Below, in pieces: positions 27,179 to 36,569 of a DNA stretch of 64,000 nt; within the stretch, counting starts at the first letter, position 1; each line of letters begins with the position of its first letter. The translations under genes and the position numbers were made by a program. A model generated the notes under the pieces. The model made no database searches. It was given only the letters and a program-made list of their open reading frames with translations, and was not told where the DNA came from. This DNA is from an uncultured Bryobacterales bacterium (lineage in GTDB: Bacteria > Acidobacteriota > Terriglobia > Bryobacterales > UBA6623). The stretch covers positions 2,184,435 through 2,248,434 of the forward strand of contig OY282420.1 of the NCBI GenBank assembly GCA_958295955.1, given 5' to 3'.

Positions 27179-29410
27179 TTAGCGGCCGCCCCGCGAGCGC
27201 ACTCCGCCGCCGGAGGACGAGCGCGTCACGCCGCCGCCGCTGGTGCGGGGCGCGGGCGCCGGGGTCGAAACGGACCGCGTCGGGGCCGAGTAACCGCCGC
27301 TGGACGAGGAGCGCGATACCGACGACCGGGTGGGGAAACCGCTGCTCCTGGTTGACGTAGAGGGCGCGCGCGGGGTATAGACGCTGCGCGCGCGGCTCTG
27401 CGCAGCCGAGCTGCGCGGGATGTTCGTCGTCCGCGTGCTGCGGCTGCGGGCGGACGGCGCCGCCGTGCTCACGCGCGACCGGCTGCGCGGGGCAAAGACC
27501 CGCGGGCTCGAGGCGCTGCCGGTGTTGACGGTCGGTTGCGCGCCGAGCGTCGATCTCCGGCTCCGGGCGCTCGCAGCGCCGCTGCGCAGCGATACCCGCG
27601 ATTGCGTCCGCGGCGCATAAGTCGGCCGCGGCGTCGAGCGGCCGGCCGGCGTCGTGCGCGTTGCGGCGGTTCTTGTCCTCGTGCCCGAGGGCGCCGCGCG
27701 GCCGAACCGCGACCAGGTTCCGGCGGCGGCTGTTGTCCGGCGCGGGGAGCTTGCCCGCGCCGTGCTCGAGCGTGTGCTTGGGGAAGCGCTGCCGGCGCGG
27801 CGCGTGTCCAAGCTGCGCAGCGAACGGGACGTGGGCGCAACGGCCGCGCTCCCGGCGGGCGCACGGGAAGCGGTGCGGATCCCGGAAGAGGGGGCGCCTG
27901 TGCGGGCTACCGCGCCGCGCGCCGCCGGCGCGCCGCTTGCCGCCGCGGTCGTTGTCCGAGTCTGCATATTGCGGAAAGTGCGGACCGAGCTTTCGATTTG
28001 CGCCTGCTGCCGGTCGAAGGGCACTCGCGCCACGCCGCTGCGCAGCGACCGCGCCGCCGAGGCGCCGCCTGTCGCGGCGGTTGCAGCGCGCACGATCGTT
28101 CCCTGACTGCCGCGCGCCGGAACTACCGGAATCTGTCCCCGAATCGACGTGGCCCGCGTCAACTCGGCGCTGCGCAGCGTCCGCGGGTTGTTCACCAGAC
28201 CCTGCGAGAAACCCTGCGCATCGACTACGGTCACGCCGTTGGGCGCGCGCGCGTTGCGGTAGGTGTTGTAAATGTTGACGCTGTTGTCGACAACGACCGT
28301 ACGGTTCGGCCGGCCGCCGTAAAAGCCGGAGCCGTACCAGGGAGAGTAGATCTCGCCGGGGCCCAGCGGGCACCAGCCGATGTTGCCGTACCCGTAGCCC
28401 AGCCCGAAGTTGAATCCGGAATAGCCGTTGTAGCCGAAAAACGTGACCAGCGCGGGACGCCAGAAATGACGCCGATAGAGCGAGCCCGGATACCAGCCCC
28501 AACCGTAGCTTGCGTGGTGGTACCAGCGTCCCCAGTGGTACGGGGCCCAGCCCCAGGGTTCGGAGCCGACCCAACTCCAGCCGTAATAATCGAGCCAGGT
28601 CCAGCGGCCTTGACGGTACGGCGCCCAACCGCTTGCCGTACTACGCGGGAACCACGAATAGCCGTAACCCGACACATGGCGCCAATCGCCGTAGTCGTCG
28701 AGCGCTTCGGCGCCGTAAATATCGCGGCTGACGTAGCGGTACGATTCCGATTTTTTGAGGCGGTTGTCGCGCGCTTCGGCCCAACGGTCCCAATCGTCTT
28801 TCGGCTCCGCCTTTGCCAAGCGGAACTCGGGACCTTCGACGCCTTCGCGGACGATCATCGTTCTCCCGCTGCCGAGGGTTTCCAAGCCGTTGACGGAGGC
28901 GACTTCGGCCGTGCCTTTGCGCACCGTCACGACGGTTTCTCCCGGCCCGAAATCGATGCGGTAGCGGCCGCTTTGCGCCGGACGCACCGCGACGAGGGGA
29001 GTTTCGATATCCACGTCGGCTTCGCTGTCGCGCAGCTCGCTGTAGCCGATGGAGCCGCGGGCGACGCGAATCTGAAACTTGCGATTGCCCAGAGAGGCGA
29101 ATTCGATCTCGCTGTTGCCGTTCAGCCGCACCAGGTTGCCGTAGTCGAGTTGAATCTCGGCGCGCGAGCCGGGTCCGGTCATGACCGAATCGCCTTCGAC
29201 AACGGGCTGATTGATGCGGGCGGCGACCCAATCTCCCGAATCGCCGCGTTTGGTCGTGACTTCGCCGCCGACCAGGCTGATGCGCGCCACGCCGAGCGCC
29301 GGACCGCTGTCGGTCGATTGCGCGGAGAGCCCGCACGGCAGCAGCGCCGCCAACGCAGTGAACACGATAACCGCCGCGGCGGCCGCCGGTCGTTTCGTTC
29401 GATGTGTCAT
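27179..29410 (-). CDS. FecR-domain protein with Trp-rich DUF6600 region and low-complexity tail
   Basis: This is a 743-residue exported protein. The ATG at 29410 follows GGGAGGAA (SD) by 5 nt and starts a signal peptide (about 1-30). Residues about 40-170 form a FecR-type beta domain (GEVTTKRGDSGDWVAARINQ, then RAEIQLDYGNLVRLNGNSEI). Residues about 215-350 contain tandem Trp/Tyr/Gly-rich units such as GWAPYRQGRWTWLDYYGWSW, as in DUF6600 proteins. From about 430 to the end the chain is Ser/Thr/Arg/Ala/Pro-rich without predicted structure. FecR domains usually sense or scaffold at the envelope; no sigma factor or receptor is adjacent, so its role here is unknown. Confidence 0.85.
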   Translation of the reverse strand: MTHRTKRPAAAAAVIVFTALAALLPCGLSAQSTDSGPALGVARISLVGGEVTTKRGDSGDWVAARINQPVVEGDSVMTGPGSRAEIQLDYGNLVRLNGNSEIEFASLGNRKFQIRVARGSIGYSELRDSEADVDIETPLVAVRPAQSGRYRIDFGPGETVVTVRKGTAEVASVNGLETLGSGRTMIVREGVEGPEFRLAKAEPKDDWDRWAEARDNRLKKSESYRYVSRDIYGAEALDDYGDWRHVSGYGYSWFPRSTASGWAPYRQGRWTWLDYYGWSWVGSEPWGWAPYHWGRWYHHASYGWGWYPGSLYRRHFWRPALVTFFGYNGYSGFNFGLGYGYGNIGWCPLGPGEIYSPWYGSGFYGGRPNRTVVVDNSVNIYNTYRNARAPNGVTVVDAQGFSQGLVNNPRTLRSAELTRATSIRGQIPVVPARGSQGTIVRAATAATGGASAARSLRSGVARVPFDRQQAQIESSVRTFRNMQTRTTTAAASGAPAARGAVARTGAPSSGIRTASRAPAGSAAVAPTSRSLRSLDTRRAGSASPSTRSSTARASSPRRTTAAAGTWSRFGRAAPSGTRTRTAATRTTPAGRSTPRPTYAPRTQSRVSLRSGAASARSRRSTLGAQPTVNTGSASSPRVFAPRSRSRVSTAAPSARSRSTRTTNIPRSSAAQSRARSVYTPRAPSTSTRSSGFPTRSSVSRSSSSGGYSAPTRSVSTPAPAPRTSGGGVTRSSSGGGVRSRGGR

Positions 29411-29508
29411 GGCATTCCTCCCAGCAAGATGTCTTCGTTTCGTTAGATGCGGGCCGACGCTCCGACGGTTACCGGACGTTTCGAGAATATCAGCCGCCCA
29501 ACCGTCCG

Positions 29509-32433
29509 TCAATCGCCTGAATGTCCGAAAACAAACCTTTGATAAGCAAGAGAGACCAGAATCAGCGACAGGGCGAGGCCGAGCAGCGAGGCTACGCGGT
29601 AAAGATCTTCCAATTCGCCCAAATCGTAAAGAAATACCTTTCCGATCGTTATCAGCAGAAAAAGCAGGCTGATCCAACGCAGCGAACGGATGCGCGTGCG
29701 GAAGCCGACCGCAAGCAGGATGAGGGCGTAGATCGCCCAGGCGAGCGACAGTGTAAGGTCGCGCGCCGCCGTTCGCTCGAAACCGAACTCGATTTGCCTG
29801 CCGGTGGAGAAGACATCGAGGACGGTCAGATTGATCCAGGCGAAAATGACGAGAATGGAGGCGAGTCCGCATAAGCCGGCGCCGACCGGCCGCCCGGCGC
29901 GATAGAGGAACGACTCCGCTTGGCGAGCCCGCTCCACCTCGCTTGCGCGCAGACCGACCGCGCCGGCGATCAGGGCGGCGGCGGGGACAAGGTAGGCGTA
30001 CATCAACCAGTTCAGAACCGGGCGGCCCGAGTGCGGATGAAAATCCCACGCATCGGGCAGCAGCCGGAGCGTGACCAGCGCCAACAGCGAGAGCGCGAAG
30101 TATTTGAGCCCCGGGTGATCGAGCTTGCGCCACAGTTGGATCAGCGCCGCGCCCTGCAAGGCCCAGCCGATCAGCTCCCATTCCTTTTGGAGTTGGAGGG
30201 GTATCGCGATGGCGATGAACGAGAGCGCGGCGGCGGCGTACCATACCGTGCCGTGTTGCCGCGCGGCGGGCGAAACGTTGGGGAAATTCCGAAAGATGCG
30301 CAGCGCCGCTGCCGACACGGCGGCCAAGGCGAGAGGCAGGGCCGCGAGGAAGTCTGCGCCGAAAGCGCCCTTGAAAAATCCGTAAGCCGCGCCGAACCCG
30401 AGCGGACCGGCCAGCGCGGAGGCGCGCAAGGCCCAGCGGTTTTCGCGCAACCCCGAGAAAAACAGCGGCCATGCCGTGAAGAACAAAACGCCGGCGAACA
30501 TCAGCAGCAAGGGGCCGGCGGCCGGGGCGTCATGCGACTGCTTGACGGCCCATGACCACTGGACGGCGGCAACCAGGAACGCCGCCGCGGTCAGTACGCC
30601 GCCGTTTTCGAGTTGTTCGGCGGCGATGGCCATAAGAATCCCTAGAAACAGCGCAATCGTTAGAAAAAACAGACCCGGGACGTAGGGATCGTTGGCCCGC
30701 AAGAAAAATCCCGCCAACAGCGCTGCCGGAGCGAGCGCGCCCGCCCGCAGGAGCGCCTTTTGCCGGGGCCGGTCGGCCGTCAGGCTTCCGGGCAAGAGCA
30801 GAGCGGCGCAATATACCAGGCCGAGAATGTAGAGCCAACTCCGCGACGGCTCGCCGTCGAGCGGCGGGCGCGCGATGGCGGTTGCAAACCCCGCGCCGAC
30901 AGCCAACGCCGCCGCCCAGGCGCCGCGGACGCGACCCCGCAAATAGTCCTGTCGGATCGCCAACAGTCCCAGGACGGTCAGCGCGGTCAGCCACGCTGCA
31001 AACGCCGGCGGCATACTGAAGCTTTGCGTGGGGATCAGCAGCAGAATCAGCCCGCCGGCGCTGCACAACGCCGGAATTCCGAGTGAACGCTCCTCCGCGC
31101 CGCCGCCGCGCCGGAACCACTCCCAAGGCCCGTGGAAAACGGCGGCCAGAAGGATCGCCGCAAGGGCGAATTCCCATGAGCGCGCGGAGTCGAACGTTGC
31201 TTGGTTCGTCCAGGCGATCATGATGCCGACATCGGCTGCGGCGGCCAGGAACGGGAGGATTTCCATGCCGGGTTCGCGCCCCAGCCGGACGCTTGCCAGC
31301 GACAGCAGCGCGAGCAGCGCCGCGAGCGGGAAAAGGTGAGGGCTGAGCTCGGCCGAGGAGGCGAAGTACGCCGTCAGGCCGAGCGGCGTGGCGATGCCGG
31401 CGACGCCGGTGAATTTTTCGAGCGCGCCCGTCTCGCGGCGCGATTGGCGCAAGACCGTCAGGAAGTAGAAAGCGGCGAATACGCCCAGAATGGTCAGGCC
31501 CAGCCCGCTCTGTCCGGCGCCCATGCGACCCAGAATCCAGACGGTCTGATAAAAGACGGTGGCCGCCATCGCTAATGCCGAGAGCAGCGGCCAATCGCGC
31601 GCGCGGGCCGCCGCGTACAGGCCGATGTTGAGTATGAGCAGATAAGCAAAAAGCGTTATCGGGCGGTCTTGTCCGGTGGAGAGCAGAAGCGGCGTCAGAA
31701 AGCCTCCGATCAACCCCAGGAGCGCGGTGCTCAGGGCGCGCCGCCGCCAGGAAAGGTAGCCGCAAAGCAGGGTGATTAGCGCCATCAGGACGAACGAAAC
31801 GCTGTCGCCGATCAGTCCGTAGAGCACGTGCGCCGCCCAGGCTGCCGCGTAGAGAACGACGATGCCTCCGCCGGCCATCGCGTCGGCCTGCCGCGAGTAG
31901 TTCTTTTTGCGCAGCCACTCCGAGCCGGCGACCGAGGCGGCCCCGAGGAGCGAGCTCAGCGCGACGCGAATTTCGGGAGAGAGCAAGCCCCTCTCGATCG
32001 AATACTGCAAGAAAAGTATGCCCGCCAAACCGAGCACGCAGGCGCCGAGGACCGCGGCGCCGCGCACGCCGACCCATTGCTCCCAGTCGATGCGCTTGAG
32101 CTTGCCCCGCGGCCGGGGGACGGCAGACGCCGGCGGCGGGAGAGCGTCCGGCGCTCGGGCCGCGACCGGCGGTTCTGCGGCGGCCGGCGGAGTTTCCGGG
32201 ACGGGTTCCGCCGCCGGCGGCGTTTCATGCTCCGGCGGCGGGGCGGCCGCGTCTTCCAAGGCCGAGATTCGCCGCAAGAACGCTTTGCGGACCGCTTGAA
32301 TTTCCTCCCGGACGCCGGCGAGCTCGAGTTTGAGCCCCCGGTTCTCCGCTTCCACTGAGCGCAGCCGCAGCCATAAAACGACGGCGACGACTACGCTTAT
32401 GAAAATTCCCAACACAAATAGGCTGCCGGGCAT
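29509..32433 (-). CDS. DUF2339 multipass membrane protein
   Basis: This is a 974-residue integral membrane protein of unknown function. From the ATG at 32433 it begins with one membrane helix (LFVLGIFISVVVAVVLWL) and then a coiled coil (VEAENRGLKLELAGVREEIQ). A Pro/Ala-rich linker (about 65-115) follows, then the DUF2339 signature WEQWVGVRGAAVLGACVLGL and more than twenty further hydrophobic helices to the C-terminus. It lacks enzymatic motifs. An alternative start at 32529 would overlap the divergent dehydratase gene and is rejected. No Shine-Dalgarno sequence is visible at the chosen start. Confidence 0.88.
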   Translation of the reverse strand: MPGSLFVLGIFISVVVAVVLWLRLRSVEAENRGLKLELAGVREEIQAVRKAFLRRISALEDAAAPPPEHETPPAAEPVPETPPAAAEPPVAARAPDALPPPASAVPRPRGKLKRIDWEQWVGVRGAAVLGACVLGLAGILFLQYSIERGLLSPEIRVALSSLLGAASVAGSEWLRKKNYSRQADAMAGGGIVVLYAAAWAAHVLYGLIGDSVSFVLMALITLLCGYLSWRRRALSTALLGLIGGFLTPLLLSTGQDRPITLFAYLLILNIGLYAAARARDWPLLSALAMAATVFYQTVWILGRMGAGQSGLGLTILGVFAAFYFLTVLRQSRRETGALEKFTGVAGIATPLGLTAYFASSAELSPHLFPLAALLALLSLASVRLGREPGMEILPFLAAAADVGIMIAWTNQATFDSARSWEFALAAILLAAVFHGPWEWFRRGGGAEERSLGIPALCSAGGLILLLIPTQSFSMPPAFAAWLTALTVLGLLAIRQDYLRGRVRGAWAAALAVGAGFATAIARPPLDGEPSRSWLYILGLVYCAALLLPGSLTADRPRQKALLRAGALAPAALLAGFFLRANDPYVPGLFFLTIALFLGILMAIAAEQLENGGVLTAAAFLVAAVQWSWAVKQSHDAPAAGPLLLMFAGVLFFTAWPLFFSGLRENRWALRASALAGPLGFGAAYGFFKGAFGADFLAALPLALAAVSAAALRIFRNFPNVSPAARQHGTVWYAAAALSFIAIAIPLQLQKEWELIGWALQGAALIQLWRKLDHPGLKYFALSLLALVTLRLLPDAWDFHPHSGRPVLNWLMYAYLVPAAALIAGAVGLRASEVERARQAESFLYRAGRPVGAGLCGLASILVIFAWINLTVLDVFSTGRQIEFGFERTAARDLTLSLAWAIYALILLAVGFRTRIRSLRWISLLFLLITIGKVFLYDLGELEDLYRVASLLGLALSLILVSLAYQRFVFGHSGD

Positions 32434-32513
32434 TATCTTATCAGTCCGCGGCAAAAGCCGCGCCGCCGCCCGCCCGATACAATAAAGCCGGCCGCGGAGA
32501 AGGAGGTTTTCGT

Positions 32514-33794
32514 ATGCAGCGACGGGCATTCATCGGTCATGCCGGACTCGGGGCGGCTGCGGTTTCGGCCATGCCCCAGGCGCCCGCGCCCATGGGCGAC
32601 AAGCCGGCGATCAAGATTACCGACATCAAGACTTTTCTGGTCGGCACCACGCGGGCCGGCGAGGGCGGATCGGGGACCGGCAATATCCCGCGGGGGCGCA
32701 ACTGGGTTTACGTGAAAGTCGAAACCGACCAGGGAATCGCGGGCATAGGCGAAGCCTACTCCGTCGGGCCGGACGAAGCGACCGTCAAGGTTATCGAAGA
32801 CTACAAGCTCTGGCTCGTTGGGCAGGATCCGCGCAATATCCAGTTTCTATGGGATTTGATGTACAACACGACGCGCTTTCCGGGCGGGTCGGTCGTCAAT
32901 GCGGCGATCAGCGGCATCGAGCACGCGCTGTGGGATATCGCCGGCAAGGCGGCGGGGCTGCCTGCGTGGGCGCTGCTCGGCGGGCGCGTTCGCAACAAGG
33001 TGCGCGCCTACCAGAGCATCGGCGGCTCGTCGCCCGAAGAGGCGGCGGAGAATGCGCGAAGGTTGATCGCCGACCACGGTTACACCGCGGTCAAGATGTC
33101 GCCGCACAACCCCGGCGACAACCGCATGCCCTACAACCGCGTCACGCGCATTGCCGGCGACCGCGTCAAGGCCGTTCGCGATGCGGTCGGGCCGGACGTG
33201 GACATCGCTGTCGACATCCACGCCCGCTATTTCGAAGTGCAGCGCGCGGTCCGCGTCGCCAAGGAGATCGAACCCTACTATCCGTTTTGGCTGGAAGAGC
33301 CGATTCGCCCGGAAAACCCCGAGGCGATGAAGAAGCTCGCCGACCACGTGGATATCCCCTTGGCCAGCGGCGAGTGCAATTTCACGAAATACGAGTTTCG
33401 CGACATCGTCAATCTGCAGGCCGTGGACATTGTCCAGCCGGATATCTGCGTTTGCGGCGGCATGCTCGAGATGAAGAAGATCGCGGCGATGGCCGAGGCG
33501 CAGTACATGATGGTTGCGCCGCACAACCCGATGAGTCCGCTGGCGACGGCCGTCAACGTTCACTTTGCCGCTTCGACTCCGAACTTCCTGGTGCTCGAGT
33601 ACCGGGCGCCCGTTGAGGGGGCGCATAAAGACGTGCTGCAAGAGCCGCTGATGGTGCGCGAAGGGTATCTGGACATTCCCACCAAGCCCGGATGGGGGGT
33701 GGAGCTCAACGAGGAGGCGTTCCGCTATTACCCGCCGCGCCCGTGGAAGCGTTCGACGGGTTACCGCGAAGACGGTTCCGTGGCGTTCATTTGA
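32514..33794 (+). CDS. Enolase-superfamily sugar-acid dehydratase (galactonate dehydratase type)
   Basis: Enzymes of the mandelate-racemase/galactonate-dehydratase group remove water from sugar acids using Mg2+. The 426-residue protein follows a perfect AAGGAGG 8 nt before its ATG. An N-terminal RRAFIGHAGLGAAAVSA stretch resembles a Tat or Sec signal, unusual for this group. Metal and catalytic residues are visible: Asp234/His236 in VDIHARYF, Glu262 region in WLEEPIRPEN, Glu287 in SGECNFTKYEF, and APHNPMSPLATAVN with the catalytic His. The GAF protein and UxaA-type dehydratase follow closely, forming a sugar-acid cassette. Confidence 0.9.
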   Translation: MQRRAFIGHAGLGAAAVSAMPQAPAPMGDKPAIKITDIKTFLVGTTRAGEGGSGTGNIPRGRNWVYVKVETDQGIAGIGEAYSVGPDEATVKVIEDYKLWLVGQDPRNIQFLWDLMYNTTRFPGGSVVNAAISGIEHALWDIAGKAAGLPAWALLGGRVRNKVRAYQSIGGSSPEEAAENARRLIADHGYTAVKMSPHNPGDNRMPYNRVTRIAGDRVKAVRDAVGPDVDIAVDIHARYFEVQRAVRVAKEIEPYYPFWLEEPIRPENPEAMKKLADHVDIPLASGECNFTKYEFRDIVNLQAVDIVQPDICVCGGMLEMKKIAAMAEAQYMMVAPHNPMSPLATAVNVHFAASTPNFLVLEYRAPVEGAHKDVLQEPLMVREGYLDIPTKPGWGVELNEEAFRYYPPRPWKRSTGYREDGSVAFI

Positions 33795-33826
33795 GCGGCG
33801 GAACCCGCTAAACTGAGTGCATCCGC

Positions 33827-34258
33827 TTGCTGCAGAAAATTCGGACGCTCGATGCCGCCGGCGCGCTTGCGCTCGTGCTCGCCGAGTTGGACGCCGACAC
33901 GGGCACGGTCCACAAGCTCGCCGCCGACGGAGCGCTGCATCTCGAAGCCCACGCCGGCGGCATTCCCGACGGCCTATTGCCCGTGATTCGGCGCATCCCC
34001 GTGGGTAAGGGCATCGCCGGCCTCGCCGTCGAGCGCCGCGAACCGGTCGACATGTGCAACCTGCAAACCGATGCGAGCGGCGACGCCAGGCCGGGCGCCA
34101 AGGCGACGGGCGCGAAAGGCTCGATCTGCGTGCCGCTGATGAAGGACGGCAAGGCCGTGGGCGCTCTGGGCGTGGCCACGGCGCGCGAGCGGCAGTTCAG
34201 CGGCGAAGAAACGGCGCTGCTCATGGAAGTCGGCGCGGCGCTGGCCGATACGTTGTAG
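33827..34258 (+). CDS. GAF-domain protein
   Basis: This 143-residue protein consists of a single GAF domain, a small-molecule binding or redox-sensing fold. Motifs include VGKGIAGLAVERREPVDMCNL and GSICVPLMKDGKAVGALGVA, typical of free-standing GAF proteins. It shows LALVLAELDADTGTVHKL at the N-terminus. The start appears to be a TTG at 33827, with no good ribosome site. It sits between two dehydratase genes, 32 bp after the first and 15 bp before the second. A regulatory or sulfoxide-reductase-like role is possible; the cysteine pattern (two Cys) does not clearly match free methionine-R-sulfoxide reductase. Confidence 0.78.
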   Translation: MLQKIRTLDAAGALALVLAELDADTGTVHKLAADGALHLEAHAGGIPDGLLPVIRRIPVGKGIAGLAVERREPVDMCNLQTDASGDARPGAKATGAKGSICVPLMKDGKAVGALGVATARERQFSGEETALLMEVGAALADTL

Positions 34259-34273
34259 GATTCGGCGGCAACC

Positions 34274-35824
34274 ATGACCGGTCTCGTCCATCTCGATCCT
34301 GCGGCCATTCCCGCCAATCCGTTGATCCGGCTCAACCCGGCGGATAACGTGGCGGTGGCGCGGGTATCGCTTCCGGCCAATGCGCAGGTTGCGTTCGAAG
34401 GGGCTTCGATCAGGATTTCCCGGGCCGTCGCCGCGGGCCATAAGGTAGCCGTTGCCGAGATTCCCGCAGGCGGCGTGGTTTTCAAGTACGGCGAAGATAT
34501 CGGCCGCGCCGGCGCCGCGCTTGCGCCGGGAGACTGGGTTCACACGCACAACTTGCTGTTCGACGTGGGCGAGCGTAAATACGAGTTCGCGACGGCGCTG
34601 ACCGATTTGCCGCAAACCCCGGTCCACCCCAGGAGCGTGTTCCTCGGCTACCCCCGCGCGGACGGCCGCGCCGGCACGCGGAACTACGTGGCGATTGTCG
34701 GCGCCAGCAACTGCTCCGCCTACGCGACGCAGAAAATCGAGGACGCGTTCCAGCACGAATCGTTCGACGGTTCCGGCATCGACGGCGTCATCGCCCTGCC
34801 CCACGAAGACGGCTGCGGCAAAGCCGAAGGGGCGGACGCGCAACTGCTGAGGCGCACGCTCGACGGCTTGGCCGACCATCCCAACGTCGCGGCCGCGGTC
34901 GTTGTCGGTCTGGGCTGCGAGGTCAACCAGATCGGCTACTACACGCGGCCCGAAGCGGGGGGCGCCCCGCGCCGCGGCTTCACCTTGCAAGAGAGCGGCG
35001 GAACGCGCAGAGTCGTCGCCGACAGCGTCAAGGCCGTTTGGGAGTTGATCGACGAGGCGGGCAAGACGGCGCGCGCGCCCTGCCCGGCGTCGAAGCTGAC
35101 CGTCTCGCTCGAATGCGGCGGCTCGGACGGTTTTTCGGGAATTACCGCCAACCCCGGCGTCGGCTATTGCTCCGACCTCATCGTCAAGCAGGGCGGGACG
35201 GCCTGTCTGGGGGAAACGACGGAGATCTGGGGCGCCGAGCATCTGCTGACGCGCCGCGCGGTCAACCGGCAGGTCGGCCGGCGGCTGCTCGACATGCTCG
35301 ACTGGTATTTCGATTACGTGGGCCGTTTCAGAGACGCGCCGACGTTCAACAGCAATCCGTCGCCGGGCAACCGCGCCGGGGGCATTTCGAACATCGCCGA
35401 AAAATCGTTGGGCGCCGTGGCTAAGGGCGGCGCTTCCAACCTGACCGCGGTTTACGACTACGCCGAGCGCATCGCGGAACCGGGCTTCGTGTTCATGAAC
35501 AGCCCCGGCTACGATCCGCCTTCGGTGGCGGGCATGGTGGCGGGCGGCTGCAACGTCTGCCTGTTCACCACGGGCCGGGGCAGTTGTTTCGGTTTTCCGA
35601 CCGCGCCGGTAATCAAGGTCGCCTCCAACACGCCGATGGCCTCGTACATGAACGAAGACATGGACATCAACGCGGGCACGGTGGCCGACGGCGAGGAGGA
35701 TATCCCGTCTCTGGGCAAGCGCATGTACGAGTTCGTTCTCGATGTAGCTTCAGGCAAAAAAACCCACAGCGAGCGCCTGGGCCACCGCGAGTTCGTAACC
35801 TGGCGCATCGGCCCCACGCTGTGA
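34274..35824 (+). CDS. UxaA-family dehydratase (altronate/galactarate dehydratase type)
   Basis: This family dehydrates altronate, galactarate or related acids in hexuronate breakdown. The 516-residue protein carries an N-terminal SAF-like domain (about 18-100, PADNVAVARVSLPANAQV to GDWVHTHNLLFD) and then the UxaA core beginning FLGYPRADGRAGTRNYVAIV. Conserved family motifs are HEDGCGKAEGADAQLL, SLECGGSDGFSGITANPGVG, TEIWGAEHLLTRRAVN, SPGNRAGGISNIAEKSLG, and FTTGRGSCFGFPTAPVIKVASN, with Cys and His residues that bind the metal. Its linkage to the enolase-superfamily dehydratase suggests both act on sugar acids; the exact substrate is not determined. Confidence 0.9.
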   Translation: MTGLVHLDPAAIPANPLIRLNPADNVAVARVSLPANAQVAFEGASIRISRAVAAGHKVAVAEIPAGGVVFKYGEDIGRAGAALAPGDWVHTHNLLFDVGERKYEFATALTDLPQTPVHPRSVFLGYPRADGRAGTRNYVAIVGASNCSAYATQKIEDAFQHESFDGSGIDGVIALPHEDGCGKAEGADAQLLRRTLDGLADHPNVAAAVVVGLGCEVNQIGYYTRPEAGGAPRRGFTLQESGGTRRVVADSVKAVWELIDEAGKTARAPCPASKLTVSLECGGSDGFSGITANPGVGYCSDLIVKQGGTACLGETTEIWGAEHLLTRRAVNRQVGRRLLDMLDWYFDYVGRFRDAPTFNSNPSPGNRAGGISNIAEKSLGAVAKGGASNLTAVYDYAERIAEPGFVFMNSPGYDPPSVAGMVAGGCNVCLFTTGRGSCFGFPTAPVIKVASNTPMASYMNEDMDINAGTVADGEEDIPSLGKRMYEFVLDVASGKKTHSERLGHREFVTWRIGPTL

Positions 35825-35927
35825 GGCTTGGCCTCAAAGCCGCGCATTCGGAACCGAATCAGATCAGATTCCAGGCTGTTTCGTCATGGAGACGGTCGAT
35901 CGGTTCGGAAAGGATATCCGCGTTGGG

Positions 35928-35933
35928 TATACT
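35928..35933 (+). promoter_or_regulatory. Putative -10 element for the GIY-YIG-like gene
   Basis: TATACT lies 16 nt before the ATG at 35950, with GAGGAGGGA (35938-35946) between as a strong ribosome site. The upstream -35 region is weak. The small gene therefore appears to have its own promoter. Confidence 0.4.
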
Positions 35934-35949
35934 AAAAGAGGAGGGAGCA

Positions 35950-36153
35950 ATGGCAAGACAGAGCAACCGCGATACTTACAAGTACCAATTCAAAGTTGGC
36001 AACAGGATTGTTCATGGTGGCATCACCAACGACCTTGACCGGCGTGAGGACGAGCACAAACAGAAGTGGCCGGACGGACACATCAAGAAAGTCGGTCGCC
36101 GTACGACCGAGGACGCTGCTCGAGCTTGGGAAAAGGAGAAAGGCTATTCCTGA
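35950..36153 (+). CDS. Small GIY-YIG-like nuclease-domain protein
   Basis: This 67-residue protein starts at an ATG with a strong GAGGAGG site 6 nt upstream. It contains the GIY-YIG-family hairpin and helix pattern: YKYQFKVGNRIVHGGITNDL followed by DRREDEHKQKW, the GxTNDLxRRxxEH motif. It ends in RAWEKEKGYS. Full GIY-YIG domains are about 90 residues and include a distal catalytic Glu; this one is minimal and its catalytic set is uncertain. Base composition is visibly lower in G+C than the neighbours, and the 400 bp downstream is similar, suggesting the patch was acquired. No partner gene is adjacent. Confidence 0.7.
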   Translation: MARQSNRDTYKYQFKVGNRIVHGGITNDLDRREDEHKQKWPDGHIKKVGRRTTEDAARAWEKEKGYS

Positions 36154-36569
36154 TCGAGATCGCCTCCATTGATTGACTTGTCGGGATCTGCGGCCGAGTC
36201 GGCACTTGAACTGCCCATTCGCCAGCCCCATGTAACCACAGCCACAATGGCCGGAGTTTTGACTTGGGAAGAAGTGCGGTGGTCCTGGTTTGTTGGACAG
36301 CCTCACCTTTAACTCCCCCGAAAACCTGTGTCTCTTCATCATCTCGTATTCCTCCGTCAGATGCGGACTACACAGGGAAAGAAATTCGCTCCCCGATCAA
36401 CCGATTAAGCCCGAGCCGGCTTTCGACTTACTCCATGGCGACTCCCAGTGCCCATAGCTTGCCCCCGTTCCTACCTTCACCCTCTACGGACTTGTCTTGT
36501 ATTGCGAAAGCGCGGAATCGCCCCCATTGTGGCAGACGCGCTATGATGAAGCTTGGAGGATGGCGTCCG
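36154..36569. other. Gene-poor low-GC stretch
   Basis: These 416 bp hold no convincing gene on either strand. Composition stays lower in G+C than the surrounding coding sequence. A minus-strand frame around 36170-36290 has a short Cys-rich segment (GHCGCGYMGLANGQFKC) that looks vaguely like a zinc ribbon but lacks a start, a ribosome site and any extension, so it is not called. At the right end, TATGAT (36542-36547) and GGAGG (36555-36559) belong to erpA. Confidence 0.5.

Noticed and set aside
29411-30472. N-terminal extension of the FecR protein frame to 1097 codons
   Set aside because: The extension is antisense of the DUF2339 gene; a strong SD and signal peptide mark the ATG at 29410 as the start.
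36170-36290. Cys-rich minus-strand segment resembling a zinc ribbon
   Set aside because: There is no start codon with a ribosome site, and only one short Cys cluster with no extension into a domain.
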